Positions 31,189 through 44,393 are shown, counted from the first letter of the stretch. The stretch: DNA of 64,000 bases from Mytilus californianus (GCF_021869535.1 NW_026262712.1:70712100-70776099); one strand, 5' to 3'. Numbers and translations: made by a program. Notes: generated from the sequence alone by a model not told the origin.

Positions 31189-31508
31189 AAGACATCAAAA
31201 TTGACACTAATTTGTCCCTTTATATCTCAGCACCCAAATAAATGCTTCAATTCAAGCCTAGTTAGAGTCCTGGATCAGATCAAGCTTTTATAGATAGAAT
31301 TATAAGTAATTGCTTCGATAAAACACTTCTTGCATGTCAATTAAGAGAATATCCTCGTTCAGAAACGAGATTTAAAGAGGTTCTTTTCATTAAAAACAGG
31401 GTTTGCGCATCTAAGAATTGGCGGTATTGTGTCAAACATCTTTTTCAATGGTTAAACTGTTCCTGAGATGTCTATAACATGTATAGGTGCCAATAAAAAT
31501 ATACAATT

Positions 31509-31592
31509 TGTCAGAAGTGGGATTCGAACCCACGCCTGGAGAACCAGACTGCGACCTGAACGCAGCGCCTTAGACCACTCGGCCATCCTGAC
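31509..31592 (-). tRNA. tRNA-Leu-CAG: tRNA-Leu(CAG), array A copy 6
   Basis: Consensus gene; spacer marker G at 31748 on its right. Confidence 0.96.
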
Positions 31593-31912
31593 AAGACATC
31601 AAAATTGACACTAATTTGTCCCTTTATATCTCAGCACCCAAATAAATGCTTCAATTCAAGCCTAGTTAGAGTCCTGGATCAGATCAAGCTTTTATAGATA
31701 GAATTATAAGTAATTGCTTCGATAAAACACTTCTTGCATGTCAATTAGGAGAATATCCTCGTTCAGAAACGAGATTTAAAGAGGTTCTTTTCATTAAAAA
31801 CAGGGTTTGCGCATCTAAGAATTGGCGGTATTGTGTCAAACATCTTTTTCAATGGTTAAACTGTTCCTGAGATGTCTATAACATGTATAGGTGCCAATAA
31901 AAATATACAATT

Positions 31913-31996
31913 TGTCAGAAGTGGGATTCGAACCCACGCCTGGAGAACCAGACTGCGACCTGAACGCTGCGCCTTAGACCACTCGGCCATCCTGAC
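31913..31996 (-). tRNA. tRNA-Leu-CAG: tRNA-Leu(CAG), array A copy 7
   Basis: A28-A42 mismatch (plus-strand 31968), exactly three units after copy 4. Confidence 0.92.
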
Positions 31997-32316
31997 AAGA
32001 CATCAAAATTGACACTAATTTGTCCCTTTATATCTCAGCACCCAAATAAATGCTTCAATTCAAGCCTAGTTAGAGTCCTGGATCAGATCAAGCTTTTATA
32101 GATAGAATTATAAGTAATTGCTTCGATAAAACACTTCTTGCATGTCAATTAAGAGAATATCCTCGTTCAGAAACGAGATTTAAAGAGGTTCTTTTCATTA
32201 AAAACAGGGTTTGCGCATCTAAGAATTGGCGGTATTGTGTCAAACATCTTTTTCAATGGTTAAACTGTTCCTGAGATGTCTATAACATGTATAGGTGCCA
32301 ATAAAAATATACAATT

Positions 32317-32400
32317 TGTCAGAAGTGGGATTCGAACCCACGCCTGGAGAACCAGACTGCGACCTGAACGCAGCGCCTTAGACCACTCGGCCATCCTGAC
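32317..32400 (-). tRNA. tRNA-Leu-CAG: tRNA-Leu(CAG), array A copy 8
   Basis: Consensus gene. Confidence 0.96.
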
Positions 32401-32720
32401 AAGACATCAAAATTGACACTAATTTGTCCCTTTATATCTCAGCACCCAAATAAATGCTTCAATTCAAGCCTAGTTAGAGTCCTGGATCAGATCAAGCTTT
32501 TATAGATAGAATTATAAGTAATTGCTTCGATAAAACACTTCTTGCATGTCAATTAAGAGAATATCCTCGTTCAGAAACGAGATTTAAAGAGGTTCTTTTC
32601 ATTAAAAACAGGGTTTGCGCATCTAAGAATTGGCGGTATTGTGTCAAACATCTTTTTCAATGGTTAAACTGTTCCTGAGATGTCTATAACATGTATAGGT
32701 GCCAATAAAAATATACAATT

Positions 32721-32804
32721 TGTCAGAAGTGGGATTCGAACCCACGCCTGGAGAACCAGACTGCGACCTGAACGCAGCGCCTTAGACCACTCGGCCATCC
32801 TGAC
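32721..32804 (-). tRNA. tRNA-Leu-CAG: tRNA-Leu(CAG), array A copy 9
   Basis: Consensus gene. Confidence 0.96.
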
Positions 32805-33124
32805 AAGACATCAAAATTGACACTAATTTGTCCCTTTATATCTCAGCACCCAAATAAATGCTTCAATTCAAGCCTAGTTAGAGTCCTGGATCAGATCAAG
32901 CTTTTATAGATAGAATTATAAGTAATTGCTTCGATAAAACACTTCTTGCATGTCAATTAAGAGAATATCCTCGTTCAGAAACGAGATTTAAAGAGGTTCT
33001 TTTCATTAAAAACAGGGTTTGCGCATCTAAGAATTGGCGGTATTGTGTCAAACATCTTTTTCAATGGTTAAACTGTTCCTGAGATGTCTATAACATGTAT
33101 AGGTGCCAATAAAAATATACAATT

Positions 33125-33208
33125 TGTCAGAAGTGGGATTCGAACCCACGCCTGGAGAACCAGACTGCGACCTGAACGCAGCGCCTTAGACCACTCGGCC
33201 ATCCTGAC
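33125..33208 (-). tRNA. tRNA-Leu-CAG: tRNA-Leu(CAG), array A copy 10
   Basis: Consensus gene. Confidence 0.96.
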
Positions 33209-33528
33209 AAGACATCAAAATTGACACTAATTTGTCCCTTTATATCTCAGCACCCAAATAAATGCTTCAATTCAAGCCTAGTTAGAGTCCTGGATCAGAT
33301 CAAGCTTTTATAGATAGAATTATAAGTAATTGCTTCGATAAAACACTTCTTGCATGTCAATTAAGAGAATATCCTCGTTCAGAAACGAGATTTAAAGAGG
33401 TTCTTTTCATTAAAAACAGGGTTTGCGCATCTAAGAATTGGCGGTATTGTGTCAAACATCTTTTTCAATGGTTAAACTGTTCCTGAGATGTCTATAACAT
33501 GTATAGGTGCCAATAAAAATATACAATT

Positions 33529-33612
33529 TGTCAGAAGTGGGATTCGAACCCACGCCTGGAGAACCAGACTGCGACCTGAACGCTGCGCCTTAGACCACTC
33601 GGCCATCCTGAC
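33529..33612 (-). tRNA. tRNA-Leu-CAG: tRNA-Leu(CAG), array A copy 11
   Basis: A28-A42 mismatch (plus-strand 33584). Confidence 0.92.
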
Positions 33613-33932
33613 AAGACATCAAAATTGACACTAATTTGTCCCTTTATATCTCAGCACCCAAATAAATGCTTCAATTCAAGCCTAGTTAGAGTCCTGGATC
33701 AGATCAAGCTTTTATAGATAGAATTATAAGTAATTGCTTCGATAAAACACTTCTTGCATGTCAATTAAGAGAATATCCTCGTTCAGAAACGAGATTTAAA
33801 GAGGTTCTTTTCATTAAAAACAGGGTTTGCGCATCTAAGAATTGGCGGTATTGTGTCAAACATCTTTTTCAATGGTTAAACTGTTCCTGAGATGTCTATA
33901 ACATGTATAGGTGCCAATAAAAATATACAATT

Positions 33933-34016
33933 TGTCAGAAGTGGGATTCGAATCCACGCCTGGAGAACCAGACTGCGACCTGAACGCAGCGCCTTAGACC
34001 ACTCGGCCATCCTGAC
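33933..34016 (-). tRNA. tRNA-Leu-CAG: tRNA-Leu(CAG), array A copy 12, T-stem mutant
   Basis: G53 changed to A, so the nearly universal G53-C61 pair becomes A-C and the B box becomes GATTCGAATCC. Reduced transcription or stability is likely. The adjacent spacer has TTACATG, a combination also seen at 49966. Confidence 0.85.
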
Positions 34017-34336
34017 AAGACATCAAAATTGACACTAATTTGTCCCTTTATATCTCAGCACCCAAATAAATGCTTCAATTCAAGCCTAGTTAGAGTCCTG
34101 GATCAGATCAAGCTTTTATAGATAGAATTATAAGTAATTGCTTCGATAAAACACTTCTTACATGTCAATTAAGAGAATATCCTCGTTCAGAAACGAGATT
34201 TAAAGAGGTTCTTTTCATTAAAAACAGGGTTTGCGCATCTAAGAATTGGCGGTATTGTGTCAAACATCTTTTTCAATGGTTAAACTGTTCCTGAGATGTC
34301 TATAACATGTATAGGTGCCAATAAAAATATACAATT

Positions 34337-34420
34337 TGTCAGAAGTGGGATTCGAACCCACGCCTGGAGAACCAGACTGCGACCTGAACGCAGCGCCTTA
34401 GACCACTCGGCCATCCTGAC
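34337..34420 (-). tRNA. tRNA-Leu-CAG: tRNA-Leu(CAG), array A copy 13
   Basis: Consensus gene; the upstream spacer reads GACACTTATTT, as beside copy 2. Confidence 0.96.
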
Positions 34421-34740
34421 AAGACATCAAAATTGACACTTATTTGTCCCTTTATATCTCAGCACCCAAATAAATGCTTCAATTCAAGCCTAGTTAGAGT
34501 CCTGGATCAGATCAAGCTTTTATAGATAGAATTATAAGTAATTGCTTCGATAAAACACTTCTTGCATGTCAATTAAGAGAATATCCTCGTTCAGAAACGA
34601 GATTTAAAGAGGTTCTTTTCATTAAAAACAGGGTTTGCGCATCTAAGAATTGGCGGTATTGTGTCAAACATCTTTTTCAATGGTTAAACTGTTCCTGAGA
34701 TGTCTATAACATGTATAGGTGCCAATAAAAATATACAATT

Positions 34741-34824
34741 TGTCAGAAGTGGGATTCGAACCCACGCCTGGAGAACCAGACTGCGACCTGAACGCAGCGC
34801 CTTAGACCACTCGGCCATCCTGAC
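34741..34824 (-). tRNA. tRNA-Leu-CAG: tRNA-Leu(CAG), array A copy 14
   Basis: Consensus gene. Confidence 0.96.
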
Positions 34825-35144
34825 AAGACATCAAAATTGACACTAATTTGTCCCTTTATATCTCAGCACCCAAATAAATGCTTCAATTCAAGCCTAGTTA
34901 GAGTCCTGGATCAGATCAAGCTTTTATAGATAGAATTATAAGTAATTGCTTCGATAAAACACTTCTTGCATGTCAATTAAGAGAATATCCTCGTTCAGAA
35001 ACGAGATTTAAAGAGGTTCTTTTCATTAAAAACAGGGTTTGCGCATCTAAGAATTGGCGGTATTGTGTCAAACATCTTTTTCAATGGTTAAACTGTTCCT
35101 GAGATGTCTATAACATGTATAGGTGCCAATAAAAATATACAATT

Positions 35145-35228
35145 TGTCAGAAGTGGGATTCGAACCCACGCCTGGAGAACCAGACTGCGACCTGAACGCA
35201 GCGCCTTAGACCACTCGGCCATCCTGAC
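35145..35228 (-). tRNA. tRNA-Leu-CAG: tRNA-Leu(CAG), array A copy 15
   Basis: Consensus gene; last full copy before the duplication junction. Confidence 0.96.
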
Positions 35229-35548
35229 AAGACATCAAAATTGACACTAATTTGTCCCTTTATATCTCAGCACCCAAATAAATGCTTCAATTCAAGGCTA
35301 GTTAGAGTCATGGATCAGATCAAGCTTTTATAGATAGAATTATAAGTAATTGCTTCGATAAAACACTTCTTGCATGTCAATTAAGAGAATATCCTCGTTC
35401 AGAAACGAGATTTAAAGAGGTTCTTTTCATTAAAAACAGGGTTTGCGCATCTAAGAATTGGCGGTATTGTGTCAAACATCTTTTTCAATGGTTAAACTGT
35501 TCCTGAGATGTCTATAACATGTATAGGTGCCAATAAAAATATACAATT

Positions 35549-35571
35549 TGTCAGAAGTGGGATTCGAATCC
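35549..35571 (-). pseudogene. tRNA-Leu fragment truncated at the duplication junction
   Basis: Only the 3' acceptor strand and part of the T arm remain (TGTCAGAAGTGGGATTCGA), fused to Penelope sequence beginning ATCCAGGATTTCC, which is found at 21151 in the first copy. Confidence 0.95.
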
Positions 35572-36882
35572 AGGATTTCCTCATTGGTAAGTGTCGTTCG
35601 GGTACATGTTGAGTTTTCAAGTGAATTGTCAATGTCTCATTCATTTATCAAGCAGTTTACGTAATGTGATTTACACACAAAATCCAAAGTTGTTTGGGGA
35701 TTTATCTGCGGGGACAACATATTTGTCATGGAGGTAGAACAGGTGTTTTGCAACATTTTTGGGTCTTTAAAGATTGGTTTAGCATGGATATTCATAGACC
35801 CATTCAGTTTTTTTAATTCTGGTTTGTATCAACGACCTTTCAGCCTTAATCTATTTGGAAAGAGTATCTACGTACGCGTCTTCTTTCTCGCGTTTAATCC
35901 ATTGCCTCGCATAATCCTCGACTGAATCCATCAGTATTTAGGTCACCAGTAATAACGTGACCTGCCTAATATATGAATGGGGAACTAGCACATGTGCAAT
36001 CAGGAGGTTTAGACTAGAAGTCATCAATATTGAGATCCTGCAACACGTGTTTGTAATTGAAAATTTTAGTTGCAATTGGTTTGGTATAGATATCTGGAAA
36101 TGATGGGTACAGACTGATCTTTTAAATGGGGAGGTGTTTTTGAGTAAACTGATTTATGATGAAGTATATTGCCCAAGTTGATGGCATCGAGACTTTTGTT
36201 GGCAAAGGAAAGTTTTAGAAAGGATCTTTTTTTTCCTTTTCATCTTTTCCAATGCGAGCTGGTTTGAAGTCTGTGACTTGCAATATCCGAGATGAAAGCT
36301 GTAAGTTTGTATTGGTTTGAATAGGGGTTTGTAACAGTGGTTTCCAAACATAAGTTGTACATAGAATGAAGTGTTGAAAGGGGTAATGAATAAAACTTCG
36401 TGCGAATGTGATGAATATCTAACGGCTTTTGTATAACTGGCAGATCATGGAGAGTATGTGATGTATAATGACGATGACCATGACTGCGTCTACGTCGAGG
36501 AGTAGAGTTAAAAATGTTCATCATATTCATCGAGCTACAGGAAGGACTAGATAGAATACCTATACCATCAATTTTGTCATTGCAACCATATGGTGTCACA
36601 GTTCCCAATTGGCGAATCCAGTTGTTTCCTTTTTGTCTACCGAGAGGTGTTGCAAGATGAGGATTGTTAGTCCTGTGGTATATTTTTTCGATGATGCGAG
36701 CTTGCATAGTAAGGACTGAATGATCATGCTGGTTAAAATGCTGGTAAATAATGTCGCTTGAATTGTTGTTTATTTAGCCTTCCTTTCGTTTCACCGATAT
36801 ATACCAATCCGCAAAGGTTAGACTCTGATCCGTAGACGACATTAGTTGGTTTACAATTCATATCATCGTAGCTTCTTCAATT
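35568..36882 (-). pseudogene. Penelope-like element, N-terminal half only (duplicate)
   Basis: Copy of 21151-22465. It keeps the GIY-YIG segment and the CxC linker but lacks the whole reverse transcriptase core, because the duplication boundary cuts through the element. Confidence 0.85.
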
Positions 36883-36946
36883 TGTCAGAAGTGGGATTCG
36901 AACCCACGCCTGGAGAACCAGACTGCGACCTGAACGCAGCGCCTTA
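36883..36946 (-). pseudogene. tRNA-Leu(CAG) fragment, 3' portion (duplicate of 22466)
   Basis: Same truncation and 35-bp target duplication (36912-36946) as at 22466-22529. Confidence 0.9.
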
Positions 36947-37197
36947 TTTTTATCATTAATAAAATGTTTATTACATATTTACATACTGTCACCATGAGAC
37001 ATTCCTCTTTGGTGAGAATTTTTCTATTTACAGAGTTGTTAGTAGTTATCCTCCTACATTATTAAAAAAATAAAATACATCTAGATGATACACGTTAAAA
37101 ACTTTAAAAGGAAATTATAACATATTTGTCCCAATTTATTTTATAATGATTCATTTTTCAAAAAGTGTATATGCCCTTTATAGCTTACTTTTCGGTT

Positions 37198-37319
37198 TGA
37201 GCCAAGGCTCCGTGTTGAAGACCGTACTGTGACCTATAATGGTTTACTTTTATAAATTTTGACTTGGATGGAGAGTTGTCTCATTGGCACTCATACCACA
37301 TCTTCTTATATCTATATAT
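37198..37319 (-). repeat. Dispersed repeat R1, duplicate of copy 4
   Basis: Offset 14,417 from 22781-22902, same sequence. Confidence 0.8.
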
Positions 37320-37449
37320 GAATTGTAACAGGACAAATTCAATATAAGATATATATTGAAAGCGAGACAACTCTTTTTTATTTTTACAAAAATCGAACAC
37401 ACCTAAATGCGATCGATAATTTTACATTGGAATGCGATCCTTTGTTCTA

Positions 37450-38847
37450 TCAACCAATCAAATGAAAGTAACTGTCTAGACAAAAAACTATGTAGTCATT
37501 TTGAATATCTAATAAAGTGTTATTGTGTAAAAAATATTTATAGAATAATTGTCTTTGTTGTGTCATTTTATAATACGTGTATGCGTATTCAATGTATTTT
37601 TTAATTGTGTACTTGAATAAACGAAGTGCATCAATATCTTTGTCATGAAAAACTTTTAAATTCCGTGTTTTGAATATGCATAGTCGGGCTACACTGAGGA
37701 AAAAAATAAGAAAATAAGTATTAATAACTAGTGTACGTTTCAAAAACCTAAGTAAAAAAGAACTGTTCATAATCATTAGAATTAACCATGTCAGGTGGGT
37801 AATTAATAAAAATGTTGAGTACTAGTAATATGTCCTTCAGGTAATCATGAATTGTTTGAGCTTTTGACAAAGTACAAACAGGTGACTAAGATTTTCTGTA
37901 CCCTGGCCGCACGTTTTGCATGTGCCAGTATCTGTCTAACCTATTCTGACCAGTTTTTCGAGTGCAAAATTGCTCGATGGACAATCCTATAGTTTAAGCA
38001 ATGACAATCAGGGGGTAAACCACTTTGATTGACAACTGAATAAAGACTTTTGAAATTGAGAGACGGATATCGCTCCGCCCAATGCTTTTCAGCAGAGGGC
38101 GTTTCAAAAAATTTTGACAGAAGGCTGTAAAATAAATTCGTCACAGCACTTCTAAGGTGAATTTCTTTGGCTGTGTTTGGATATACGCCTAAGGCAGCCT
38201 ATGGTTACCCATAGGTATCTTTGGGTACCAATGGTTTGATATTTTGATATATAGAATATCAAACGAAAGGTACCTATGGATAACCATAGGCCACCTCTGG
38301 CGTATATCCAAACACAGCCTTTGTCGTTATCTAAACAAATTTTAACAATCGGAGTAATCTCAACATTAAGAGGATTTTCGGATTTTAATAGTTCTTTTCA
38401 CTCGTCAGGAATACATCGAATGATTTTTTCGAAAGCCGTTTTTTCATCAGGAAATTTTTGTTTAATTATTTCGACTATTGAATTCGATGTGAAGAAACCC
38501 GGCATAAATTCATAGCAAACGTCTCTTATCCGTATCAAGCCTGTTTGAATGAATTTTTCAAACAGTAGCATTTTACCGTTGTATGTTATGTTTGGATTAC
38601 AAAAAAGTGGATTATTATATACATGTTGTACTTGAAAATCGAATTTCAAATTGGATTTTATTTTATAATACGCGTTTATCATTTCTTGATAATAAAGCGG
38701 TAAGTTTTGAATTCAGATGCGTATAAACAATATCTTGTTTTAAATCCATATTATCGATTTTAGTGATGAAGTAATCAAACGCACCTTTCCAAATTGACTG
38801 ACATTCAGGATCTAAATATTTTTTAAGAAATTTTAATATGTCAAATA
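37450..38847 (-). pseudogene. LINE ORF2 post-RT part, copy 2
   Basis: Duplicate of 23033-24430 with identical frames, including the VYNNPLFCNPNITYNGKMLL segment and the CKTC...H...C finger. Confidence 0.75.
38169..38319 (+). mobile_element. 151-bp fold-back element, copy 5 (by duplication)
   Basis: Duplicate of 23752-23902. Confidence 0.85.
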
Positions 38848-38907
38848 TTTAATTACAATCCAAATTCAGACCGGTATCAAGCTTGAATATTGTGTCCATT
38901 TTTGCCC
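38843..38907 (+). repeat. Dispersed repeat R2, copy 3 (by duplication)
   Basis: Duplicate of 24426-24490. Confidence 0.7.
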
Positions 38908-40403
38908 TAACTGTATAGAGTTGGACCTCTGCGAGCGTATCCAGCTGCGCTTATTTCGTTCATAAATTACTTTCTACTTGGAAATAATTTTGTTTGGAGG
39001 AACTGTTATAGTTTCTAGAAAAAGTATTGTCATCGAAAGAGTTGACATGTTGCAATGTACATTTAACATTATGTTACTTGATAAAATTGAGAATGGAAAT
39101 GGGGAATATGTCAAAGAGACAACAACTAGACCAAAGAGCAGACAACAGCCGAAGGCCATCAATGGGTCTTCAACGCAGCGAGAAAATCCCGCACCCGGAG
39201 GTGGTCCTCAACTGGCCCCTAATTAAAATATGTACTAGTTCAGTGGAAATTGACGTGACACTAAACTCCAAAACATATAAATGAACTAAAATTAAAAACA
39301 TACAAGACTAACAAAGGACAGAGGCTCCTGACTTGATGTTCTTGCAATACACACAATACAGTGACTAAGCAATCATTATGAACTACTTTTCATAGGATGG
39401 AAGTCATTGAATATGCTGATATAATCAATAATAAAGAATAGTCCATTTATATTTATAAGGAAAGGTATTACATGAAAAGTGCTTACCATGGTGAGGTACA
39501 GAAAATATATATATATATACGGTGATTATCACCAAGGTTCAAATTTATTTTCTGAAGTAAAGGAAGACAATGTGTACCCCATTGTTAAATTTACATTGCA
39601 TTTCAGATTAAAACAGATATCTTGAGATTGACTGTATGTTACCATAGTTTACAAATAAAATTAATATATCATATTATCCATATAAAATGCGTTTTATAAT
39701 TATGCCACAATATCTATTATCATCAACCATGCCAAAATATATGCTTGGTATATCCAATATGTAATTTCACAGATACACACATATACTATGTGCAAGTTAA
39801 TTATATCAAAGTAACAGTCATACAAATTGCCCTTAACCGTCAAAATGTACTGAGATTTAACACCAGCATTCATCTATGCACGATAAGTTCAACAGGAGTA
39901 TTCTACATAGTTTTATGCTTCCAAATCAAAAGTTTATATAAAAGAAAGAAGTCAAAGGTTTCCCATCATAGTTTAGTTACATACATTTTTTTTGTACCTG
40001 AGGTCATTGAATATAGATCATTATACAAATAAGGAGATATGGTATGATTGCCAATTAAACGACTATCATCCATGATTACTAGTAACAAACCACATTTGCA
40101 AAGTTGAATAAAATACAGTTGATACCTGGTATTTATTCCTAAAAAGAAAATGCCCAACTATATTAAACCGTATTTGACTATAAACAGGGTACAAACTGGA
40201 CATAATGCACTAGTTCATAAACAAGTTAGAACAATCACCTTCATATAATGCTCAGAATATGACATTCATGAAACTTGTTCAATATCATTAGAGAACTCTA
40301 AATCTTAAATACTGGAAGCCACCTCTCATAAGTACACTGTACTATGCAAGATAATGATATAACTGGACTAAAATTACACACAACCTGAAATTAACTGCCT
40401 TTA
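38908..40403. other. Foreign segment replacing the LINE RT core, copy 2
   Basis: Duplicate of 24491-25986. It carries the three substitutions that distinguish the two duplicates (39211, 39540, 39687). Confidence 0.6.
39089..39332 (+). repeat. Dispersed repeat R3, copy 3 (by duplication)
   Basis: Duplicate of 24672-24915, with A for G at 39211. Confidence 0.8.
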
Positions 40404-42367
40404 CAGCGCTTTCGCGCTTTGATTCAATCTAAAGTATGAAGTCAAAAATCCATTACATTTAACTGAACTAAAAATGTTTGTGTAAAATATTTTTATCCAG
40501 TTTTTGAATTTATTACCAAATCCAAATTTGTCTAAAACTGCAAACAGATACTCGTGTCCAGCTCTGTCAAATACTTTTTCTTTGATCTAATTTTAATAAA
40601 TAACATTCTATATCATCCATTTCTACTAAATCCATAATATCCCTCACACTAGCAACTGTATCAGAGATATCTTTTCCTAAGATACAACAGCTTTGATTTG
40701 GTGAAATAACTTTTGGAAGTACATAATTAAATCTATTTGCCATAACTCTTGCAAGTATTTTGTAATCAACATTCAACAAGCTAATTGACCTAAAGTTTTT
40801 CAAATCTGATTTATCACCTTTGTTTTTTAATATTATATTTATATTCCCATATCTCATAGCTCTAGATAATTCCTCATTTTCCACAATACTTTGATAAATA
40901 TAGAGTAATACGTGTTTTAATTCATTAAAAAAAAAAAAAAAAATTCTGCAGTTATACCATCTGGTCCAGGTGTTTTCCCTTTTTTCATACCTTTTAAGGA
41001 TTTTTCAATTTCCTCAATATTAATTTCATCATCACACATTTCTACATCCTCATCATCAATTTTGACATTAACATTATTCAATAATTCATCAACTGAATGC
41101 ATATCAATACTAACACAAGAAAACAAATGTTTATAATAATCATGTATAACATCTAGTAGATCATTTTTTTCTGTGACAATTTTCCCATCACAATCTTTTA
41201 TTTCACTTATCACATTCTTATTCTGTTAATACTTTTCTAATTTCAAAAAAATATGCAGTATTTCTATCACTTTCTAGAGCCCACTGACTTGTATCTCAAA
41301 ATTGCACCTTTACATTTGTATGTTTCAATATCTTCTAATTGTGTTTTCAATTCTAAAAATTGTTCACTATTTATCTGAATACCATTTGCAGATTTTACTG
41401 TTAATTCTTGAATTTTATTCTGCAATTTATAATATTCCCTGTTTAAATCTTTTTGCTTTTCTTTGCCATAGATTTGGCATAATCTTTTAATCGTAAATTT
41501 TAAATTATCCCACCAAATTAAAGGATTTGACATATAAAGATCTGACCCAATTTCCTCTGCAAATAGTCTCTTTATTTTATCAGTAAATAATTCATCTTGT
41601 AAAAATGAATTATTAAAAATTCCACACACCTGGACCTCTTTCTACATTACAAAAATCTACTTTCATGCTGACAATATTATGATCACTAAAACTAGTATCT
41701 TTATAATGAATATTCTTAATACTTGATTTTAAATCTATTGAAACAAGAAAATAGTCTATTCTGCTTTGGGTTAAAAACCCTTTTACAACCTGTTTTCTAG
41801 AAAAAACTTTTGTATTAATATTTCTATTTCTCCATATATCATATAAATCTTTTTCTTGCATAAAATTACATAAGGATTTTACAGCCTTATCATTACAATG
41901 TAGGGTTTTCCCACTCTTGTCTAAACTGGATAAAGTAGTATTAAAATCTCCAGCAACTAATACATATTTTCATTTACTAATTTTATTTTTACACTTTAAG
42001 AAAAACTCATATCTTTCATTTACATTATTTGGTGCATATATATTATAAATGTCAATTAATTTATCATTAATTGTCCCTTTTATATGAATAAATCTTCCAT
42101 TATCATTTTCCACTTCTAAAAAAATATTTTTTAATTTCTTACTAACAAGAATAGCAACACCTTGTCTGTTATTACCACTATTACTAAAAAAAAACATCTC
42201 CATCCCAAATAGTTTTATCTCTTTTAATTCTTTCTACAAACAAACCATTCCAGAATGTTTCTTGTAAACATATAATATCATAAAATCACAATGAAAAAAT
42301 ACAATTCCTTTTTATTATAATCACAAAGTCCGTTACAATTAAGACTTATAACATTAAACATAGCCAT
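40404..42367 (-). pseudogene. LINE ORF2 endonuclease + N-terminal RT, copy 2
   Basis: Duplicate of 25987-27950 with the same frameshifts and truncated RT. Confidence 0.85.
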
Positions 42368-42504
42368 CACTATATAAAATATATTGAGTATTATATAATA
42401 TTTACAATCCATTTTTATTTGTTTTTATTTTTTTTCTGATGAGCCAACATTAACATCTGCCTTTACATTAACCTTAACTTTCAATGTTTTTCGTCTTTCT
42501 TTTT

Positions 42505-43530
42505 TTAAAACACATTTTTGCATTTTTCATCTACACTAGCCCACTGACTTTCTTCAGTCAATGGGTCAGTGTCCATAGTAATTTCGTCTAATTCACCACA
42601 AACACCATCATCTCCACCCTGGCTGCATGTTTGTTCCAGAAAGGGAATGATACTCATTTTTTCATCATTAACAGTAGTTTCACATGAAACATTTTCATTT
42701 GTTAGTTCATTTGTACTTAACAATAAATTACATTTACTAATATTGCTAACAGTTAAAAAACATGTCCATCTGAAATCTGCTCACTGTCTTTATCTGTCAT
42801 CTCAGTCGCGATCTTTGTCTTTTCACCATTGTCGGTCGCGATCTTTGACTTTTCATCATTGTCTGTCGCGATCTTTGTCTTTTCACCATTGTCGGACGCG
42901 TTATCAACGGTTTCTGTAACATCATCCTCCATTGATTCATCAGCGTCGGTAAATTCATCCTCATTATCTTCATCTCCATTACCAATACCATCACCTTCAT
43001 TACCATCACCAATTTCTCCATTACCATCATCAACGTCTCCATTACCATTACCTCTATAATCATCAGCGTCTTCCCTATTACCATCCTCACCATTAGATTC
43101 CACATATCACACATGTTACTACTTGTGTGTATATCTGCCACAACTTTTATGACCTTTGACTTTATCACATGATCACTGGTTCCCTGTTCCGAACAAATGA
43201 CTGAGGAATTAATATCTGACGTATCTACACTAACCAGATCATTTTCATGTTCACTTTCTTTTAATTCTGCATTGTTTTCTTCAAAACTGGTGTTAATTTC
43301 TTGATATTTTCTTTTATTGTCAGAAACACTACCCCAGGGTGTTTTTCTTTTTCCTGCGGGTATTTCACCGAATCCTTCTCCAAAATACCGCTTTCATGTG
43401 AGACAATCACAATCATTTTTTGTCCGGCGTAGGCAACTCCTACATTTATTCTCTGAACAGTTTTTACTTATATGTCCCTGTTGACAGCATTTAAAACATT
43501 TAAATTCTGGACAATCTCTATATAAATGTG
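42505..43530 (-). pseudogene. LINE ORF1, 5'-truncated, copy 2
   Basis: Duplicate of 28088-29113: CCHC knuckle, acidic tail with DNGEKTKIAT-type repeats, same frameshift. Confidence 0.75.
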
Positions 43531-43585
43531 GGAGAACCAGACTGCGACCTAAACGCAGCGCCTTAGACCACTCGGCCATCCTGAC
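43531..43585 (-). pseudogene. tRNA-Leu fragment, 5' portion, anticodon TAG (duplicate)
   Basis: Duplicate of 29114-29168; the plus-strand A at 43551 gives the TAG anticodon. Confidence 0.9.
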
Positions 43586-43905
43586 AAGACATCAAAATTG
43601 ACACTAATTTGTCCCTTTATATCTCAGCACCCAAATAAATGCTTCAATTCAAGCCTAGTTAGAGTCCTGGATCAGATCAAGCTTTTATAGATAGAATTAT
43701 AAGTAATTGCTTCGATAAAACACTTCTTGCATGTCAATTAAGAGAATATCCTCGTTCAGAAACGAGATTTAAAGAGGTTCTTTTCATTAAAAACAGGGTT
43801 TGCGCATCTAAGAATTGGCGGTATTGTGTCAAACATCTTTTTCAATGGTTAAACTGTTCCTGAGATGTCTATAACATGTATAGGTGCCAATAAAAATATA
43901 CAATT

Positions 43906-43989
43906 TGTCAGAAGTGGGATTCGAACCCACGCCTGGAGAACCAGACTGCGACCTGAACGCAGCGCCTTAGACCACTCGGCCATCCTGAC
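43906..43989 (-). tRNA. tRNA-Leu-CAG: tRNA-Leu(CAG), array B copy 1
   Basis: Consensus gene, unlike its positional counterpart A1, which has the A28-A42 mismatch. Confidence 0.96.
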
Positions 43990-44309
43990 AAGACATCAAA
44001 ATTGACACTAATTTGTCCCTTTATATCTCAGCACCCAAATAAATGCTTCAATTCAAGCCTAGTTAGAGTCCTGGATCAGATCAAGCTTTTATAGATAGAA
44101 TTATAAGTAATTGCTTCGATAAAACACTTCTTGCATGTCAATTAAGAGAATATCCTCGTTCAGAAACGAGATTTAAAGAGGTTCTTTTCATTAAAAACAG
44201 GGTTTGCGCATCTAAGAATTGGCGGTATTGTGTCAAACATCTTTTTCAATGGTTAAACTGTTCCTGAGATGTCTATAACATGTATAGGTGCCAATAAAAA
44301 TATACAATT

Positions 44310-44393
44310 TGTCAGAAGTGGGATTCGAACCCACGCCTGGAGAACCAGACTGCGACCTGAACGCAGCGCCTTAGACCACTCGGCCATCCTGAC
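44310..44393 (-). tRNA. tRNA-Leu-CAG: tRNA-Leu(CAG), array B copy 2
   Basis: Consensus gene. Confidence 0.96.

Larger units (their letters stand above)
21151..35567. repeat. 14,417-bp segmental duplication, copy 1
   Basis: Everything from the middle of the Penelope element through the LINE and array A is repeated at 35568-49984 with a constant offset of 14,417 in the non-array part. In about 8 kb of non-array sequence I saw only three substitutions: 24794/39211 G to A, 25123/39540 G to C, and 25270/39687 G to A. Confidence 0.95.
29114..35571 (-). repeat. tRNA-Leu array A, 404-bp units
   Basis: Fifteen complete head-to-tail units of exactly 404 bp plus end fragments. Each unit is an 84-bp tRNA-Leu gene and a spacer of 320 bp with no coding frame. 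Spacers are as conserved as the genes. Private variants: 30536 and 31748 (A to G, three units apart); GACACTTATTT at about 29996 and 34440; TTACATG near 34160; two changes near 35297-35310. The array is closed by the duplication junction at 35568-35571. Confidence 0.98.
36947..43530 (-). mobile_element. Decayed L1/Tx1-like LINE, copy 2 (by segmental duplication)
   Basis: Same structure, breaks and flanks as 22530-29113. It arose by duplication, not by a second retrotransposition, because all secondary insertions and frameshifts are shared. Confidence 0.9.

Noticed and set aside
36947-43530. A second independent LINE insertion into a tRNA gene
   Set aside because: All frameshifts, secondary insertions and flanks match the first copy at a constant offset, so it is part of the segmental duplication.
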